Shown: positions 29,840 through 37,059, counted from the stretch's first letter. The stretch is 47,759 nucleotides of DNA from a virus (IMGVR_UViG_3300048550_000984:1-47759); one strand, 5' to 3'. Numbers and translations are program-made. Notes: generated by a model from the sequence alone, not told the origin.

Positions 29840-30890
29840 CGTCTTTAGATAATCCTAATATTCTTGCTTTCCAGGAGTCCATAGATTCCATGCGATCTGC
29901 TTCCTCTTTCACTAACTTTTTTTGCATTTCAGCCATTCTTACCATCACAGCTCGCTCTTTTTCATTTTGGAAAGTTTCAACTAATGATAATATTGATGCA
30001 TTTTGAGATTGGCGATTCTCTAGCCTTTTAGCTCGATCACCATTTAATTTTTTGATTAGAGATTCCATTCTTTTCTCACACTTATCGTACTCTTCACTTT
30101 TTGTCTTAAGTAGCTCGGCTAGCCTTACAGTCATCTCTTGTTGTGAATCAGCATCATTAAACATTCTATTTAATTTCTCAATATTTCTACTTACATTTCT
30201 CAGGTTAATGTAATCGATGCAAACATTAATATATAAATTAATTTCATCGCTAGTTAAATCAGGTTTTCCCCAGGTAGCTCTTACAAATTCAGCTTCGAAT
30301 AAGTCTCTATCATCTTTATCTCTATAATTATTTATTGTATTTAAAAATCTTGGCGCAGATAGAAATAGTAACATTTTTTCTGCTGATTTTTTCTCTACTA
30401 AGCCTATTTCGTCAGGATTCAATTCGTCACCAGTATAATTTGATATTAAGTTAATTACATCGTTAAAACTGTCTGGTGGCTGATACTTCTCGCGCACTCT
30501 TGGTTTTTCATCTTTTTGCAGCAAGTCTGGCGCTACATCTTTAATATAAGCCATAACCGTTCGCTGCTCCGTAGATAGCTTTTTTACCTCTTCATCGGGG
30601 AATATGATTTGAGCAATTTGGAAAGAGTTTAAGCCGTCTTCTGCTAAGTCTAGAATCTCATCTTTTTGTTCATCAGCGAGTTCTATTGGCCCTTTTTTCT
30701 CTTTTTTTGTTGTATTGTAATCTAAACTCTCTTCAACCAAGAAGTCTTTAACAGCTCTACCTTCTTTTGATCTTCCATCTAGAGTATCGTCTAAAAAAGT
30801 ATTTTGAGTGAGTTTTATTAAATCTGGAATTTTTTTGTGATTTTCCCTTAGGTAGGTTTTTTGAGTTTCCGTTAATTCTATTTTGCTCAT
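29829..30890 (-). CDS. Helix-rich protein, possible small terminase subunit
   Basis: 353 residues. The N-terminal half contains an HTH-like segment (EILDLAEDGLNSFQIAQIIF), the C-terminal half is a long charged coiled coil (about 230-340). It ends by overlapping the oxygenase gene and begins within the stop of the sigma-like gene (ATGA). DNA-binding plus oligomerising helices close upstream of terL fit a small terminase subunit, but no family-specific motif is seen, so this is inference. Confidence 0.45.
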   Translation of the reverse strand: MSKIELTETQKTYLRENHKKIPDLIKLTQNTFLDDTLDGRSKEGRAVKDFLVEESLDYNTTKKEKKGPIELADEQKDEILDLAEDGLNSFQIAQIIFPDEEVKKLSTEQRTVMAYIKDVAPDLLQKDEKPRVREKYQPPDSFNDVINLISNYTGDELNPDEIGLVEKKSAEKMLLFLSAPRFLNTINNYRDKDDRDLFEAEFVRATWGKPDLTSDEINLYINVCIDYINLRNVSRNIEKLNRMFNDADSQQEMTVRLAELLKTKSEEYDKCEKRMESLIKKLNGDRAKRLENRQSQNASILSLVETFQNEKERAVMVRMAEMQKKLVKEEADRMESMDSWKARILGLSKDDAV

Positions 30891-31603
30891 AAAATAATAT
30901 CCTTTCTATCAATAACTTCTTTTGCTTTCTCAATGAATATTTTCTTTAGGTTTTTTAATTGCTTGTATCCAGCCTTTCTGCCCTTTTCATTACTTTTATA
31001 ACCCATCTTTTTAGCAACCTCTTCTTCTGGTAGATGTTCAACATATATCATTTTATAAATTGCATAATGTTTATCAGATAACTTAAACTCCATTAATGTG
31101 TGCAATTTTCTTTCTGCTTCGGAAATATCAGTTAATTCCTCTGATATATTATATACTTCCTGAGGATGATGCTCTAAAGCTAATGGCATTTTTATATCAT
31201 GAGCACTTTTTTTCGTTTTCTCCCATTTAGAATATAATGGACACTCTGAACATTGAACCCCGCTTGGAGTGAATCCACATAAGCCAGTGTGGCCCTCTTC
31301 ATGTTCACTAGCCGAAGATTGAGCGAATGGGCAGTTTAAACAAGGTCTAGCAAAGTTAGTATAATAATTCCTGAATATATTCTTAATTTGATTGGATATT
31401 ATTTTATTTATCCAAGGAGCTAAACTTCTTTTCTGGTCCCATTGATCCCATTTTTTGTAAATATGAGCACGAATTATTTGTTGGACATCATCGTAATCCA
31501 TCCATGCGAGAGCGTGGAGGCGCCATTTGTGCTTTCGTTTACGCAATTCATTATCAATTACATCAACACAGTCTTCGTAGCTTAATTTTTCCTTCCTAGT
31601 CAT
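30887..31603 (-). CDS. Phage RNA polymerase sigma-like factor with cysteine-rich insert
   Basis: 238 residues from the ATG at 31603, which overlaps the zinc-ribbon gene by 8 nt. Residues about 30-85 resemble sigma region 2 (MDYDDVQQIIRAHIYKKW, SLAPWINKIISNQIKNIF), and 165-225 resemble region 4 (LPEEEVAKKMGYKS as helix-turn-helix). Between them is a Cys cluster (C88, C91, C109, C118, C121) likely to bind metal, unlike ordinary sigma factors. It may direct host polymerase to the AGTGTAAT signals before the structural genes; that link is inference from co-occurrence. T4 gp55 is the closest functional parallel. Confidence 0.7.
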   Translation of the reverse strand: MTRKEKLSYEDCVDVIDNELRKRKHKWRLHALAWMDYDDVQQIIRAHIYKKWDQWDQKRSLAPWINKIISNQIKNIFRNYYTNFARPCLNCPFAQSSASEHEEGHTGLCGFTPSGVQCSECPLYSKWEKTKKSAHDIKMPLALEHHPQEVYNISEELTDISEAERKLHTLMEFKLSDKHYAIYKMIYVEHLPEEEVAKKMGYKSNEKGRKAGYKQLKNLKKIFIEKAKEVIDRKDIIL

Positions 31604-31940
31604 CAATATCGGTCTGCTTTTTGCTTTTCCTGCATAACTGCATACCTTCTTTGATAAGATCTTCGCTATCATTACTTGACTTAGAAACCTTTCTTTTAGG
31701 GGATTCGGAGATATTTTTTAAATCACCTCCAGAAATAACTCTATTACCATTGCTCGCATCTATTTCGTACTCTAATTTAGATATAGATGGAATTTTTTCT
31801 ACAACAATATCATCAACTTGAGAGTTGTCTACAGAAGCTTTTGATCCATCCATGCTGCTACCGCATGAAGGGCAAAATTTAGGAGAAGGAGATGTGTATT
31901 CTATTTTGTGACCACAGTTAGTGCAATAAACTATATTCAT
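31596..31940 (-). CDS. N-terminal zinc-ribbon protein
   Basis: 114 residues. A zinc ribbon with C6-x2-C9 and C23-x2-C26 is followed by an acidic, Ser-rich tail without clear structure. It is translationally coupled to the sigma-like gene. A small zinc-ribbon protein beside a sigma factor could be a coactivator or polymerase-binding protein, but nothing in the sequence proves it. Confidence 0.65.
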   Translation of the reverse strand: MNIVYCTNCGHKIEYTSPSPKFCPSCGSSMDGSKASVDNSQVDDIVVEKIPSISKLEYEIDASNGNRVISGGDLKNISESPKRKVSKSSNDSEDLIKEGMQLCRKSKKQTDIDD

Positions 31941-31973
31941 AGTTAATTATATAATTAATTAAATAAAATTCAA

Positions 31974-32540
31974 CTAATCTCCAAGATAGCCGCTGATAAT
32001 TCGAGCCTGATTCTTAAGTAATTCGAACATGTCTTGATCGCAATCTACAGTATGTTTTACATAATCAATTCCCAAAATTCCTATAATCTTACCATTCAAT
32101 AACTTAATTGGAACGCAAGATATACTTTTAATACCCTTATTATGCATTTTTTCCTTGAATAAAGGGTCTGGTATTTTTTCTGTGTTAGAGTAACATATAC
32201 CACCCTCTTCAATTAATTCTTTAATAAAAAAGTTATAATTCGAAACTCTTAAATTCTGCTCTGCAGACGCTTCGCAACTTATTCCTTCTTCAACGATCTC
32301 ATATGTGTTACTAAATTTTTGTTGCGAATTGCCACTATAATAATAGTCTCCATTATGAAATTCATAGACGTAGCATCTATCAGAATCTGTCTCGGCAATA
32401 AGGTATGAAAGAGCAGTATAAATATTATCGTTGCGATTTATATCCTTAGGCAGGGGATCTTTTTTTGATTTTAATCTATGCGTGAGATAAATACCCGCCA
32501 GGGTAGTTACCGCTCCTATAATTGCTGAGATAAGTTCCAT
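31974..32540 (-). CDS. Membrane-anchored GAF-domain protein
   Basis: 188 residues from the ATG at 32540; the longer frame starts at a TTG only. Residues about 4-22 (SAIIGAVTTLAGIYLTHRL) form one transmembrane segment, followed by a basic stop-transfer. The rest looks like a GAF domain (CYVYEFHNGDYYYSG, then a C-rich middle, ISCVPIKLLNGKIIGILGIDY). GAF domains bind cyclic nucleotides or other small ligands. There is no output domain, so the protein may sequester or sense a signal at the inner membrane. Confidence 0.65.
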   Translation of the reverse strand: MELISAIIGAVTTLAGIYLTHRLKSKKDPLPKDINRNDNIYTALSYLIAETDSDRCYVYEFHNGDYYYSGNSQQKFSNTYEIVEEGISCEASAEQNLRVSNYNFFIKELIEEGGICYSNTEKIPDPLFKEKMHNKGIKSISCVPIKLLNGKIIGILGIDYVKHTVDCDQDMFELLKNQARIISGYLGD

Positions 32541-32561
32541 CGTATACAAAGATATACACAA

Positions 32562-33290
32562 TTATTTTTTATTTTCAAGTTTTCCAATTATAAATTTAAG
32601 CAATTCATCTCGCATGATGTCATCTTTTGTAAATCGAAAGCAGTGAATGCCTTTCAATTTACTGTCTTCGTCATTAAATAAATCGTACATCGGTCCGAAT
32701 CCGCTTTTTCCATTAATGTCGCTCTGCATAAAATCTCCACATATAAATAATTTACTATTTTTACCGAGTCTAGTTACTAGAGTAGTCAGCTCTTTAAATG
32801 TAAAGTTCTGCGCTTCATCAGCCACAACTATTTTGTCTATCCAATTAGCGCCTCTAAGGAAATTAATGGGCAACGCATCTACCCTTTCATCCATTAGTTC
32901 TTTCATCACCGAGGGAGCTGTATTTTTAGCTGGTAACATTTCATCTAATTTGTCTTTTAAGGGAGCTATATATGGATTAAATTTATCTGCAATATCGCCT
33001 GGCAAAGCGCCAAGCCCTTTATCAGCACTTTCAATTACAGTTCTAATATACATTAAATCATAATCATTATTATTGCTTAAATGCCTTAATGCGGAATAGA
33101 CAGCCATATAAGTTTTTGAGCTGCCTGCTGGTCCGCATATAAACATTATGCGCGTATCTTGATCTAAAGAAAGAGATAGAAACTCCTTTTGTCTTTCAGT
33201 TAATTTTTTATTCTCAACCTTAAAACCTGGGCTAGCTAATTGAGGTATTTTAAACGCCTCTTCTTTTTTCGTAGTTTTTTTACGTGGCAT
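32562..33290 (-). CDS. phoH: PhoH-like ATPase
   Basis: 242 residues. P-loop GPAGSSKT (53-60), Walker B VVADEAQN (155-162), and the TRLGKNSKLFICGD sensor strand with GD near the end are PhoH hallmarks. PhoH-like genes are common in aquatic phages; the biochemical role is unsettled (ATPase, possibly RNA-related). It shares a palindromic promoter region with the divergent gene at 33330. The basic N-terminus MPRKKTTKK is usual. Confidence 0.9.
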   Translation of the reverse strand: MPRKKTTKKEEAFKIPQLASPGFKVENKKLTERQKEFLSLSLDQDTRIMFICGPAGSSKTYMAVYSALRHLSNNNDYDLMYIRTVIESADKGLGALPGDIADKFNPYIAPLKDKLDEMLPAKNTAPSVMKELMDERVDALPINFLRGANWIDKIVVADEAQNFTFKELTTLVTRLGKNSKLFICGDFMQSDINGKSGFGPMYDLFNDEDSKLKGIHCFRFTKDDIMRDELLKFIIGKLENKK

Positions 33291-33306
33291 GTTATTTAAA
33301 TATATT

Positions 33307-33320
33307 TTACACTAGTGTAA
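33307..33320. promoter_or_regulatory. Perfect 14-bp palindrome TTACACTAGTGTAA, divergent late promoters
   Basis: Each half is the AGTGTAA late motif, one facing PhoH (TGTAAA at 33306-33311, 15 nt before its ATG), the other facing the gene at 33330 (TGTAAT at 33316-33321, 8 nt before its ATG). The site could be used as one bidirectional promoter. Confidence 0.6.
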
Positions 33321-33329
33321 TTAATTATA

Positions 33330-33518
33330 ATGAATAAATTTCAAATTTTCCAAAGATTATGCGAGCACTTAGGTCCGCGTGATGCGGCTATGTGGTTAGG
33401 AGAACCAAATAAGAAGTTAAAAGGAGCTTATCCTGCAGACTACATAAAATCTGGGAACCTTAAGCCATTAATTAAAATAATAGAAAAAGAATTCCCATGT
33501 TTGACCAAGGGGAAATAA
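33330..33518 (+). CDS. Small protein resembling the toxin-binding domain of MbcA/ParS/Xre antitoxins
   Basis: 62 residues. The pattern DAAMWLGEPNKKLKGAYPADYIKSGNLKPLI matches the short C-terminal domain (DUF2384) of Xre/MbcA-type antitoxins, where it caps RES-type NAD-degrading toxins. The helix-turn-helix part of such antitoxins is absent and no toxin gene is nearby. It might neutralise a host RES toxin used in defence, or be a structural module; both are inference. It shares 22 bp with the next gene. Confidence 0.6.
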   Translation: MNKFQIFQRLCEHLGPRDAAMWLGEPNKKLKGAYPADYIKSGNLKPLIKIIEKEFPCLTKGK

Positions 33519-34741
33519 AGTTTTCTGAAATTAGTGGTTTTTTAGAAAATAATTCTAAAAAAGTTAGTACATCCAGTATTGCTGGATGGAGCGCGCCATA
33601 TAAGATGCCGAATGAACTTAACGATCAAGGTACATCTATTGGGTTACTGGCTCCTGAGGGAAGTACCTTCAAAACCTATCGGTTTTCTGAATTTAGAGGA
33701 ATAGTTAAAGCAACACCTCCTAACATAACATCTGATTCAATTATTAATATTGAAACTAATAGTAGAGAATTTAATTTTTCTTATCAAATTGTAGCTGATA
33801 ATATGATTGGTGATATTAATTATCCATTTTTATATATTGCTATTAATTATCCTGCTGGTCTTACATTTAATTCTAATACAGGATTATTGCAAGGTACTAT
33901 TAATTTAGGTGATTTAGGTTATAGTGCTGGAGATGATATTGAAATAGCGTTTACTGTTTTTGCTGATAATTACGCTGGAAGGGAAAGTATGGAAGTAACG
34001 GTCAATGTGGAATGGAATGAGCCGCCGACCATAACGGTTATTGGAAGCAGTTTTGTGCAAAATTTTAATGGAGTGCCCTATAATGATGCAGGCGCAACGG
34101 CAAACGATCCTGAAGACGGAGATTTAACCAGCTCAATAATTACAACAAGTAACGTGAATACTAATGTTAACGGAGTATATGAAGTATCTTATCAGGTAAC
34201 TGATTCTGGTGGGTTGACATCATCTGTAAGTAGAACTGTAGTTGTTATTAATAACCCTCCTGTTATTAGTTTGCTTGGTAGCCCTATAGTCAATGCACCT
34301 CAAGGATCGACTTATATTGATGCAGGTGCAGTTGCGTTTGATAAAGACGATGGTGATATTACAAACAGAATAACTATAGAAAATACAGTAGATACATCTA
34401 TATTAAATAATTATTCAGTTGTTTATAGCGTGACTGATTTTGATGGAGGTTTTAGTACAGTATCTAGATCTGTTAATGTTTTTAATATATGTTCTATAGC
34501 CCAAGAAAATGGTGATAGCCTTAATGCAGAAGATAATCAAACGATAGATGTTGAATTGTGTCCTGATTTCTGTAGCTTACTACAAGAAGATGAATTTCCA
34601 ATTTATACTGAAGATGGAGTATATTTAGATATAGAAACTTGCGGCGAATCAATTGAAATAGACTTATGCAGCTTACTTAGAGAAAATGGGACTCAAATAA
34701 ACACAGAGGGCGGAGAAACTTTAGAGGTAGAAATATGCTGA
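33497..34741 (+). CDS. Fibre with Ig-like (DUF5011-type) domains
   Basis: 414 residues. Anchor N-terminus (IKFSEISGF, later YRFSEFRG) shared with the proteins at 13880 and 14452. A cadherin/He_PIG-like domain follows (about 75-170), then two tandem DUF5011-type Ig domains (about 175-250 and 253-328) with NDAGATANDPEDGD and DAGAVAFDKDDGD loops. The Cys-rich tail has three repeats of a CSLLxEDEFPI/ENG-type unit, shared in part with the C-terminus of the FnIII protein. Likely a surface-binding decoration or fibre. Confidence 0.75.
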   Translation: MFDQGEIKFSEISGFLENNSKKVSTSSIAGWSAPYKMPNELNDQGTSIGLLAPEGSTFKTYRFSEFRGIVKATPPNITSDSIINIETNSREFNFSYQIVADNMIGDINYPFLYIAINYPAGLTFNSNTGLLQGTINLGDLGYSAGDDIEIAFTVFADNYAGRESMEVTVNVEWNEPPTITVIGSSFVQNFNGVPYNDAGATANDPEDGDLTSSIITTSNVNTNVNGVYEVSYQVTDSGGLTSSVSRTVVVINNPPVISLLGSPIVNAPQGSTYIDAGAVAFDKDDGDITNRITIENTVDTSILNNYSVVYSVTDFDGGFSTVSRSVNVFNICSIAQENGDSLNAEDNQTIDVELCPDFCSLLQEDEFPIYTEDGVYLDIETCGESIEIDLCSLLRENGTQINTEGGETLEVEIC

Positions 34742-34747
34742 AAGTAG

Positions 34748-34753
34748 TGTAAA
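34748..34753 (+). promoter_or_regulatory. Late-type promoter motif TGTAAA before 34761
   Basis: AGTGTAAA with 7 nt to the ATG at 34761. Confidence 0.5.
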
Positions 34754-34760
34754 CCATATT

Positions 34761-35357
34761 ATGGGTACTAAAATATCAGAACTTTTAACAGCGTCAGGAT
34801 CAGACATTAATTCTTACTCCAGAGTTCCTGTAATTGTTGGAGACGGAACCACAATGGCAACAAAGTCAATTGAGCCAAAATATCTTGGAGGTCAATTATT
34901 AGGAGTTAGACAGGCTATTTTCGATGATGATTCTGTCATAGGTGGATCTGGCGAAGGGACTACAGGAGATCTGAATACAGTTGACGCTTTAACTTTGTAT
35001 TCTGGTGATTATATTTTAGATTGGGATATCAACTTAAACCAGTCGGCAACTGGAAGCGGAGTATTCTCTGGGGATGCAAATATAGCATTTACAGGAGCTG
35101 GAGTGAGTCCAACTTGGGAAAAAGTGCAAAATTTTCATATCTATCATAGCGGCGAACCCGAAGACTATTATAAAAACAAATCAATTCACTTAACTCATGC
35201 TTTAGACTTGAATACTGGTTCTGGTGATTTTGTATTCCAAGTAAATGTTGACTTACCTGACTCAGGATTAAATGTTCACGACTTTACTGTTAAAGTCACA
35301 AGTTGTGCAGATGTTGCTGGAGTTTCTTCTGCAGCATTCCCCACAGGTTCTGTATAA
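34761..35357 (+). CDS. Tail fibre or tip protein with shared attachment segment
   Basis: 198 residues. The N-terminus (GTKISELLTASG, RVPVIVGDGT, TKSIEPKYLGG) matches the attachment segments of the fibres at 13098, 15702 and 17069. The remaining beta-rich part (ADVAG, SGDFVFQVNVD) is unassigned. It ends convergently with the oxygenase gene at 35360 with 2 nt between the stops. Confidence 0.65.
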   Translation: MGTKISELLTASGSDINSYSRVPVIVGDGTTMATKSIEPKYLGGQLLGVRQAIFDDDSVIGGSGEGTTGDLNTVDALTLYSGDYILDWDINLNQSATGSGVFSGDANIAFTGAGVSPTWEKVQNFHIYHSGEPEDYYKNKSIHLTHALDLNTGSGDFVFQVNVDLPDSGLNVHDFTVKVTSCADVAGVSSAAFPTGSV

Positions 35358-35359
35358 TA

Positions 35360-35947
35360 TTATAATTTATTTTTTTTAAACTCTAAATATAAAATTATTC
35401 TATCTTTTTTTCCTGCGTTTATAGCAAAATGAGGATAGGCTCCGTTAAATATTACATAATTGCCAGTTTTATGTTCAAAAAAATCTCCATTAACGCAAAG
35501 ATATGATTGCATCGGCTCTGGCGCGTCAAGAGAGATGTGCATTTGCGCCAATTTTTCTGTAACCATTTCTGGATGAGTGTGAGTTCCTAATATTGATTCA
35601 CCTTTTAGTATGTTTAGTGCCGCAACTTTTATTCCTTTTATTTTTTTTAATAACTTTATAGTTTTTGGCATATTACTGTGCGGTACTTCTTTATCATGAA
35701 TAATTAATCCATATTGAATCCAGCTTTTATTTACCTCGCCTTTGTTATTCCACCCATCAACCCATCCATTTTTTTTATTTAATTTAATTTTTTTTAATAT
35801 TTCTTCAGCTACAACTTCATGATCTTTATTAACTCTATTTATATTTAAGTTATAATTGTCGAGGCGCGAAGATTCCTCTTTAATAGTTTTCCAATTTTCG
35901 ACTAACTCAGTTAATTGAGGGAAATCACTAAGTTCGTAAAAAGACAT
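35360..35947 (-). CDS. Aspartyl/asparaginyl beta-hydroxylase-like oxygenase
   Basis: 195 residues from the ATG at 35947 (TAATG overlap with the upstream gene); ten extra in-frame residues upstream are not needed. A cupin-like strand set with GTHTHPEM and a second His in AYPHFAINAGKKDRIILYLEF fits the Asp/Asn hydroxylase family (PF05118 type), with Arg for 2-oxoglutarate. It is the second iron/2-oxoglutarate enzyme in the window, of a different family from the one at 29264. The substrate is unknown; a fibre or capsid protein is possible. Confidence 0.7.
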   Translation of the reverse strand: MSFYELSDFPQLTELVENWKTIKEESSRLDNYNLNINRVNKDHEVVAEEILKKIKLNKKNGWVDGWNNKGEVNKSWIQYGLIIHDKEVPHSNMPKTIKLLKKIKGIKVAALNILKGESILGTHTHPEMVTEKLAQMHISLDAPEPMQSYLCVNGDFFEHKTGNYVIFNGAYPHFAINAGKKDRIILYLEFKKNKL

Positions 35948-36141
35948 TAAAGTTTGTCGTAATCTGCTTTGCTGCAAAATTTTGTTAATTTAGTTCCATC
36001 TTCATCCACGGCTTTAAGCGCATAACGCTTAGATGTCTTCCCTCCCTTAGTAACCATTTGATAAGTTTTCTTTTTGACTAGTTCGGCGGCTATCTGAACT
36101 TTAGTCTTCTTTTTTACATTATAAAACTCAACTTTTTTCAT
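35947..36141 (-). CDS. Small basic protein with late-type promoter
   Basis: 64 residues, strongly basic (KKVEFYNVKKKTKVQIAAEL). A beta-rich nucleic-acid-binding fold is possible but no family is recognised. The late motif TGTAAA (36149-36154) stands 7 nt before the ATG, so it is grouped with the late genes. It is coupled to the hydroxylase gene. Confidence 0.6.
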   Translation of the reverse strand: MKKVEFYNVKKKTKVQIAAELVKKKTYQMVTKGGKTSKRYALKAVDEDGTKLTKFCSKADYDKL

Positions 36142-36148
36142 ACTTTGC

Positions 36149-36154
36149 TTTACA
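36149..36154 (-). promoter_or_regulatory. Late-type promoter motif TGTAAA before 36141
   Basis: GGTGTAAA on the minus strand, 7 nt before the ATG. Confidence 0.5.
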
Positions 36155-36239
36155 CCAAATAGGGGTCGGTTATTTTTTTATTCAAGCAAATAATTTAAAA
36201 TATTTTAAACAATGCAAATATTGAAAAATAGTACCCCCC

Positions 36240-36274
36240 ACCACTTTGTCAGAAAGTGGCTAGTGGTTTTTTTT
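36240..36274 (+). terminator. Hairpin with T8, possible alternative folds
   Basis: CCACTTT (36241-36247) pairs with AAAGTGG (36253-36259), or ACCACT (36240-36245) pairs with AGTGGT (36262-36267), the latter directly before a run of T. The two stems exclude each other. No + strand gene leads into it, so its role is unclear; it is the only marked structure in 36142-36325. Confidence 0.4.
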
Positions 36275-36325
36275 GGAAAATGGGGTGGGTTAGTATGCGA
36301 GCAAGGCGGGGAGGGGGGAGGGGTG
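36275..36325 (+). other. G-tract cluster (possible G-quadruplex or C-rich rut site on the other strand)
   Basis: GGGG, GGG, GGGG, GGGGGG and GGGG tracts in 50 bases of an otherwise AT-rich genome. The minus strand, which is the transcript 3' of the gene at 36326, is C-rich. A similar cluster lies at 47224-47264. Confidence 0.4.
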
Positions 36326-36559
36326 CTATGCCACACCCTCCTCCAACAAGAGAACCTTTGTCTTGCCTTCGACTTGTCTCGATATGTTCTTGAGTCTTGT
36401 CAAGTTAGCTTGAATGAATGACTCGCTAACGAAGTACGAGTTTGGTTTAAGCATCCAATTCTTAGGGTCGATCAAGGCAAACAGGACTTGCCCTGCTTGC
36501 CCGAACATAACCCAACGGAATGATGTTTCGGCTTTGTTGCGTTTAGGTAACTGCTTCAT
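36326..36559 (-). CDS. Small hypothetical protein
   Basis: 77 residues. FRWVMFGQAGQVLFALIDPKNW is moderately hydrophobic but basic residues flank it; no family recognised. Starts inside the stop of the gene at 36556 (ATGA) and shares its transcript. Confidence 0.65.
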   Translation of the reverse strand: MKQLPKRNKAETSFRWVMFGQAGQVLFALIDPKNWMLKPNSYFVSESFIQANLTRLKNISRQVEGKTKVLLLEEGVA

Positions 36560-36843
36560 TCTCCGAAGATCTCACGCATTGCAGGACTGAGAGAAGCCAT
36601 GTCAACCTCGTTCTCATCCATGTCATAATCGACATCATCCTTGTCATGCTCGACTGACTCAAGAGAAGCGTGTTCTTCCTTGATGTCATTATCACTTGCT
36701 TGAAGCAAACCATGATTGACTACAAGCTCTTCCGCTTGAATCTCTTCTTGTAGTTCTTCTTGCAATGATGCAAATCTAGGAGCGAGGCGGTAACCTTGCT
36801 TGGCGTTTTCTACTGCTAAACGAATTCTTTCGATGTTATCCAT
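36556..36843 (-). CDS. Small acidic protein
   Basis: 95 residues, strongly acidic in its C-terminal half (KDDVDYDMDENEVD). Acidic phage proteins of this size often inhibit nucleic-acid-binding host enzymes by DNA mimicry, but nothing specific shows that here. Transcribed from its own near-leaderless promoter and coupled to the next gene. Confidence 0.7.
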   Translation of the reverse strand: MDNIERIRLAVENAKQGYRLAPRFASLQEELQEEIQAEELVVNHGLLQASDNDIKEEHASLESVEHDKDDVDYDMDENEVDMASLSPAMREIFGE

Positions 36844-36851
36844 AGTTATAT

Positions 36852-36880
36852 AATCTAGTATAGTTGGGTTGTAATGTCAA
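36852..36880 (-). promoter_or_regulatory. Leaderless-type promoter for 36843
   Basis: TTGACA, 17 bp, TAGATT; 8 nt to the ATG. The -35 box overlaps the TGA stop of the upstream gene. Confidence 0.7.
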
Positions 36881-37053
36881 GCCTCAATGATTCTTTTTTT
36901 GTGATCAACCAAAAACTTTTGGTCATTCTCTTGTGCAAGAGTCTTGGCATAGTTGAATGCTTTGGTTCGTCCTTCGATCTCCTTGACGAACTTGCCGAAG
37001 GCGAAGATGTTCCAAAAGCGTGAAATGTTTTCGTTTTTCTCAATCTTAATCAT
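36877..37053 (-). CDS. Small hypothetical protein, leaderless
   Basis: 58 residues (MIKIEKNENISRFWNIF to RIIEA), amphipathic helices. A longer open frame of another reading frame lies over it, but this frame starts exactly 6 nt after a -10 box and ends inside the promoter of the next gene, which supports it. Function unknown. Confidence 0.7.
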   Translation of the reverse strand: MIKIEKNENISRFWNIFAFGKFVKEIEGRTKAFNYAKTLAQENDQKFLVDHKKRIIEA

Positions 37054-37059
37054 GCTCTA

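Noticed and set aside
33330-33518. A complete toxin-antitoxin pair
   Set aside because: No RES or other toxin gene lies next to it; only the binding domain is present.
36212-36421. + strand frame across the G-tract region
   Set aside because: Low-complexity, overlaps the well-supported minus gene at 36326, no start signals.
36855-37043. 62-codon minus frame (MRKTKTF...)
   Set aside because: The overlapping frame 36877-37053 has the promoter 6 nt upstream and connects to the next gene; this one does not.
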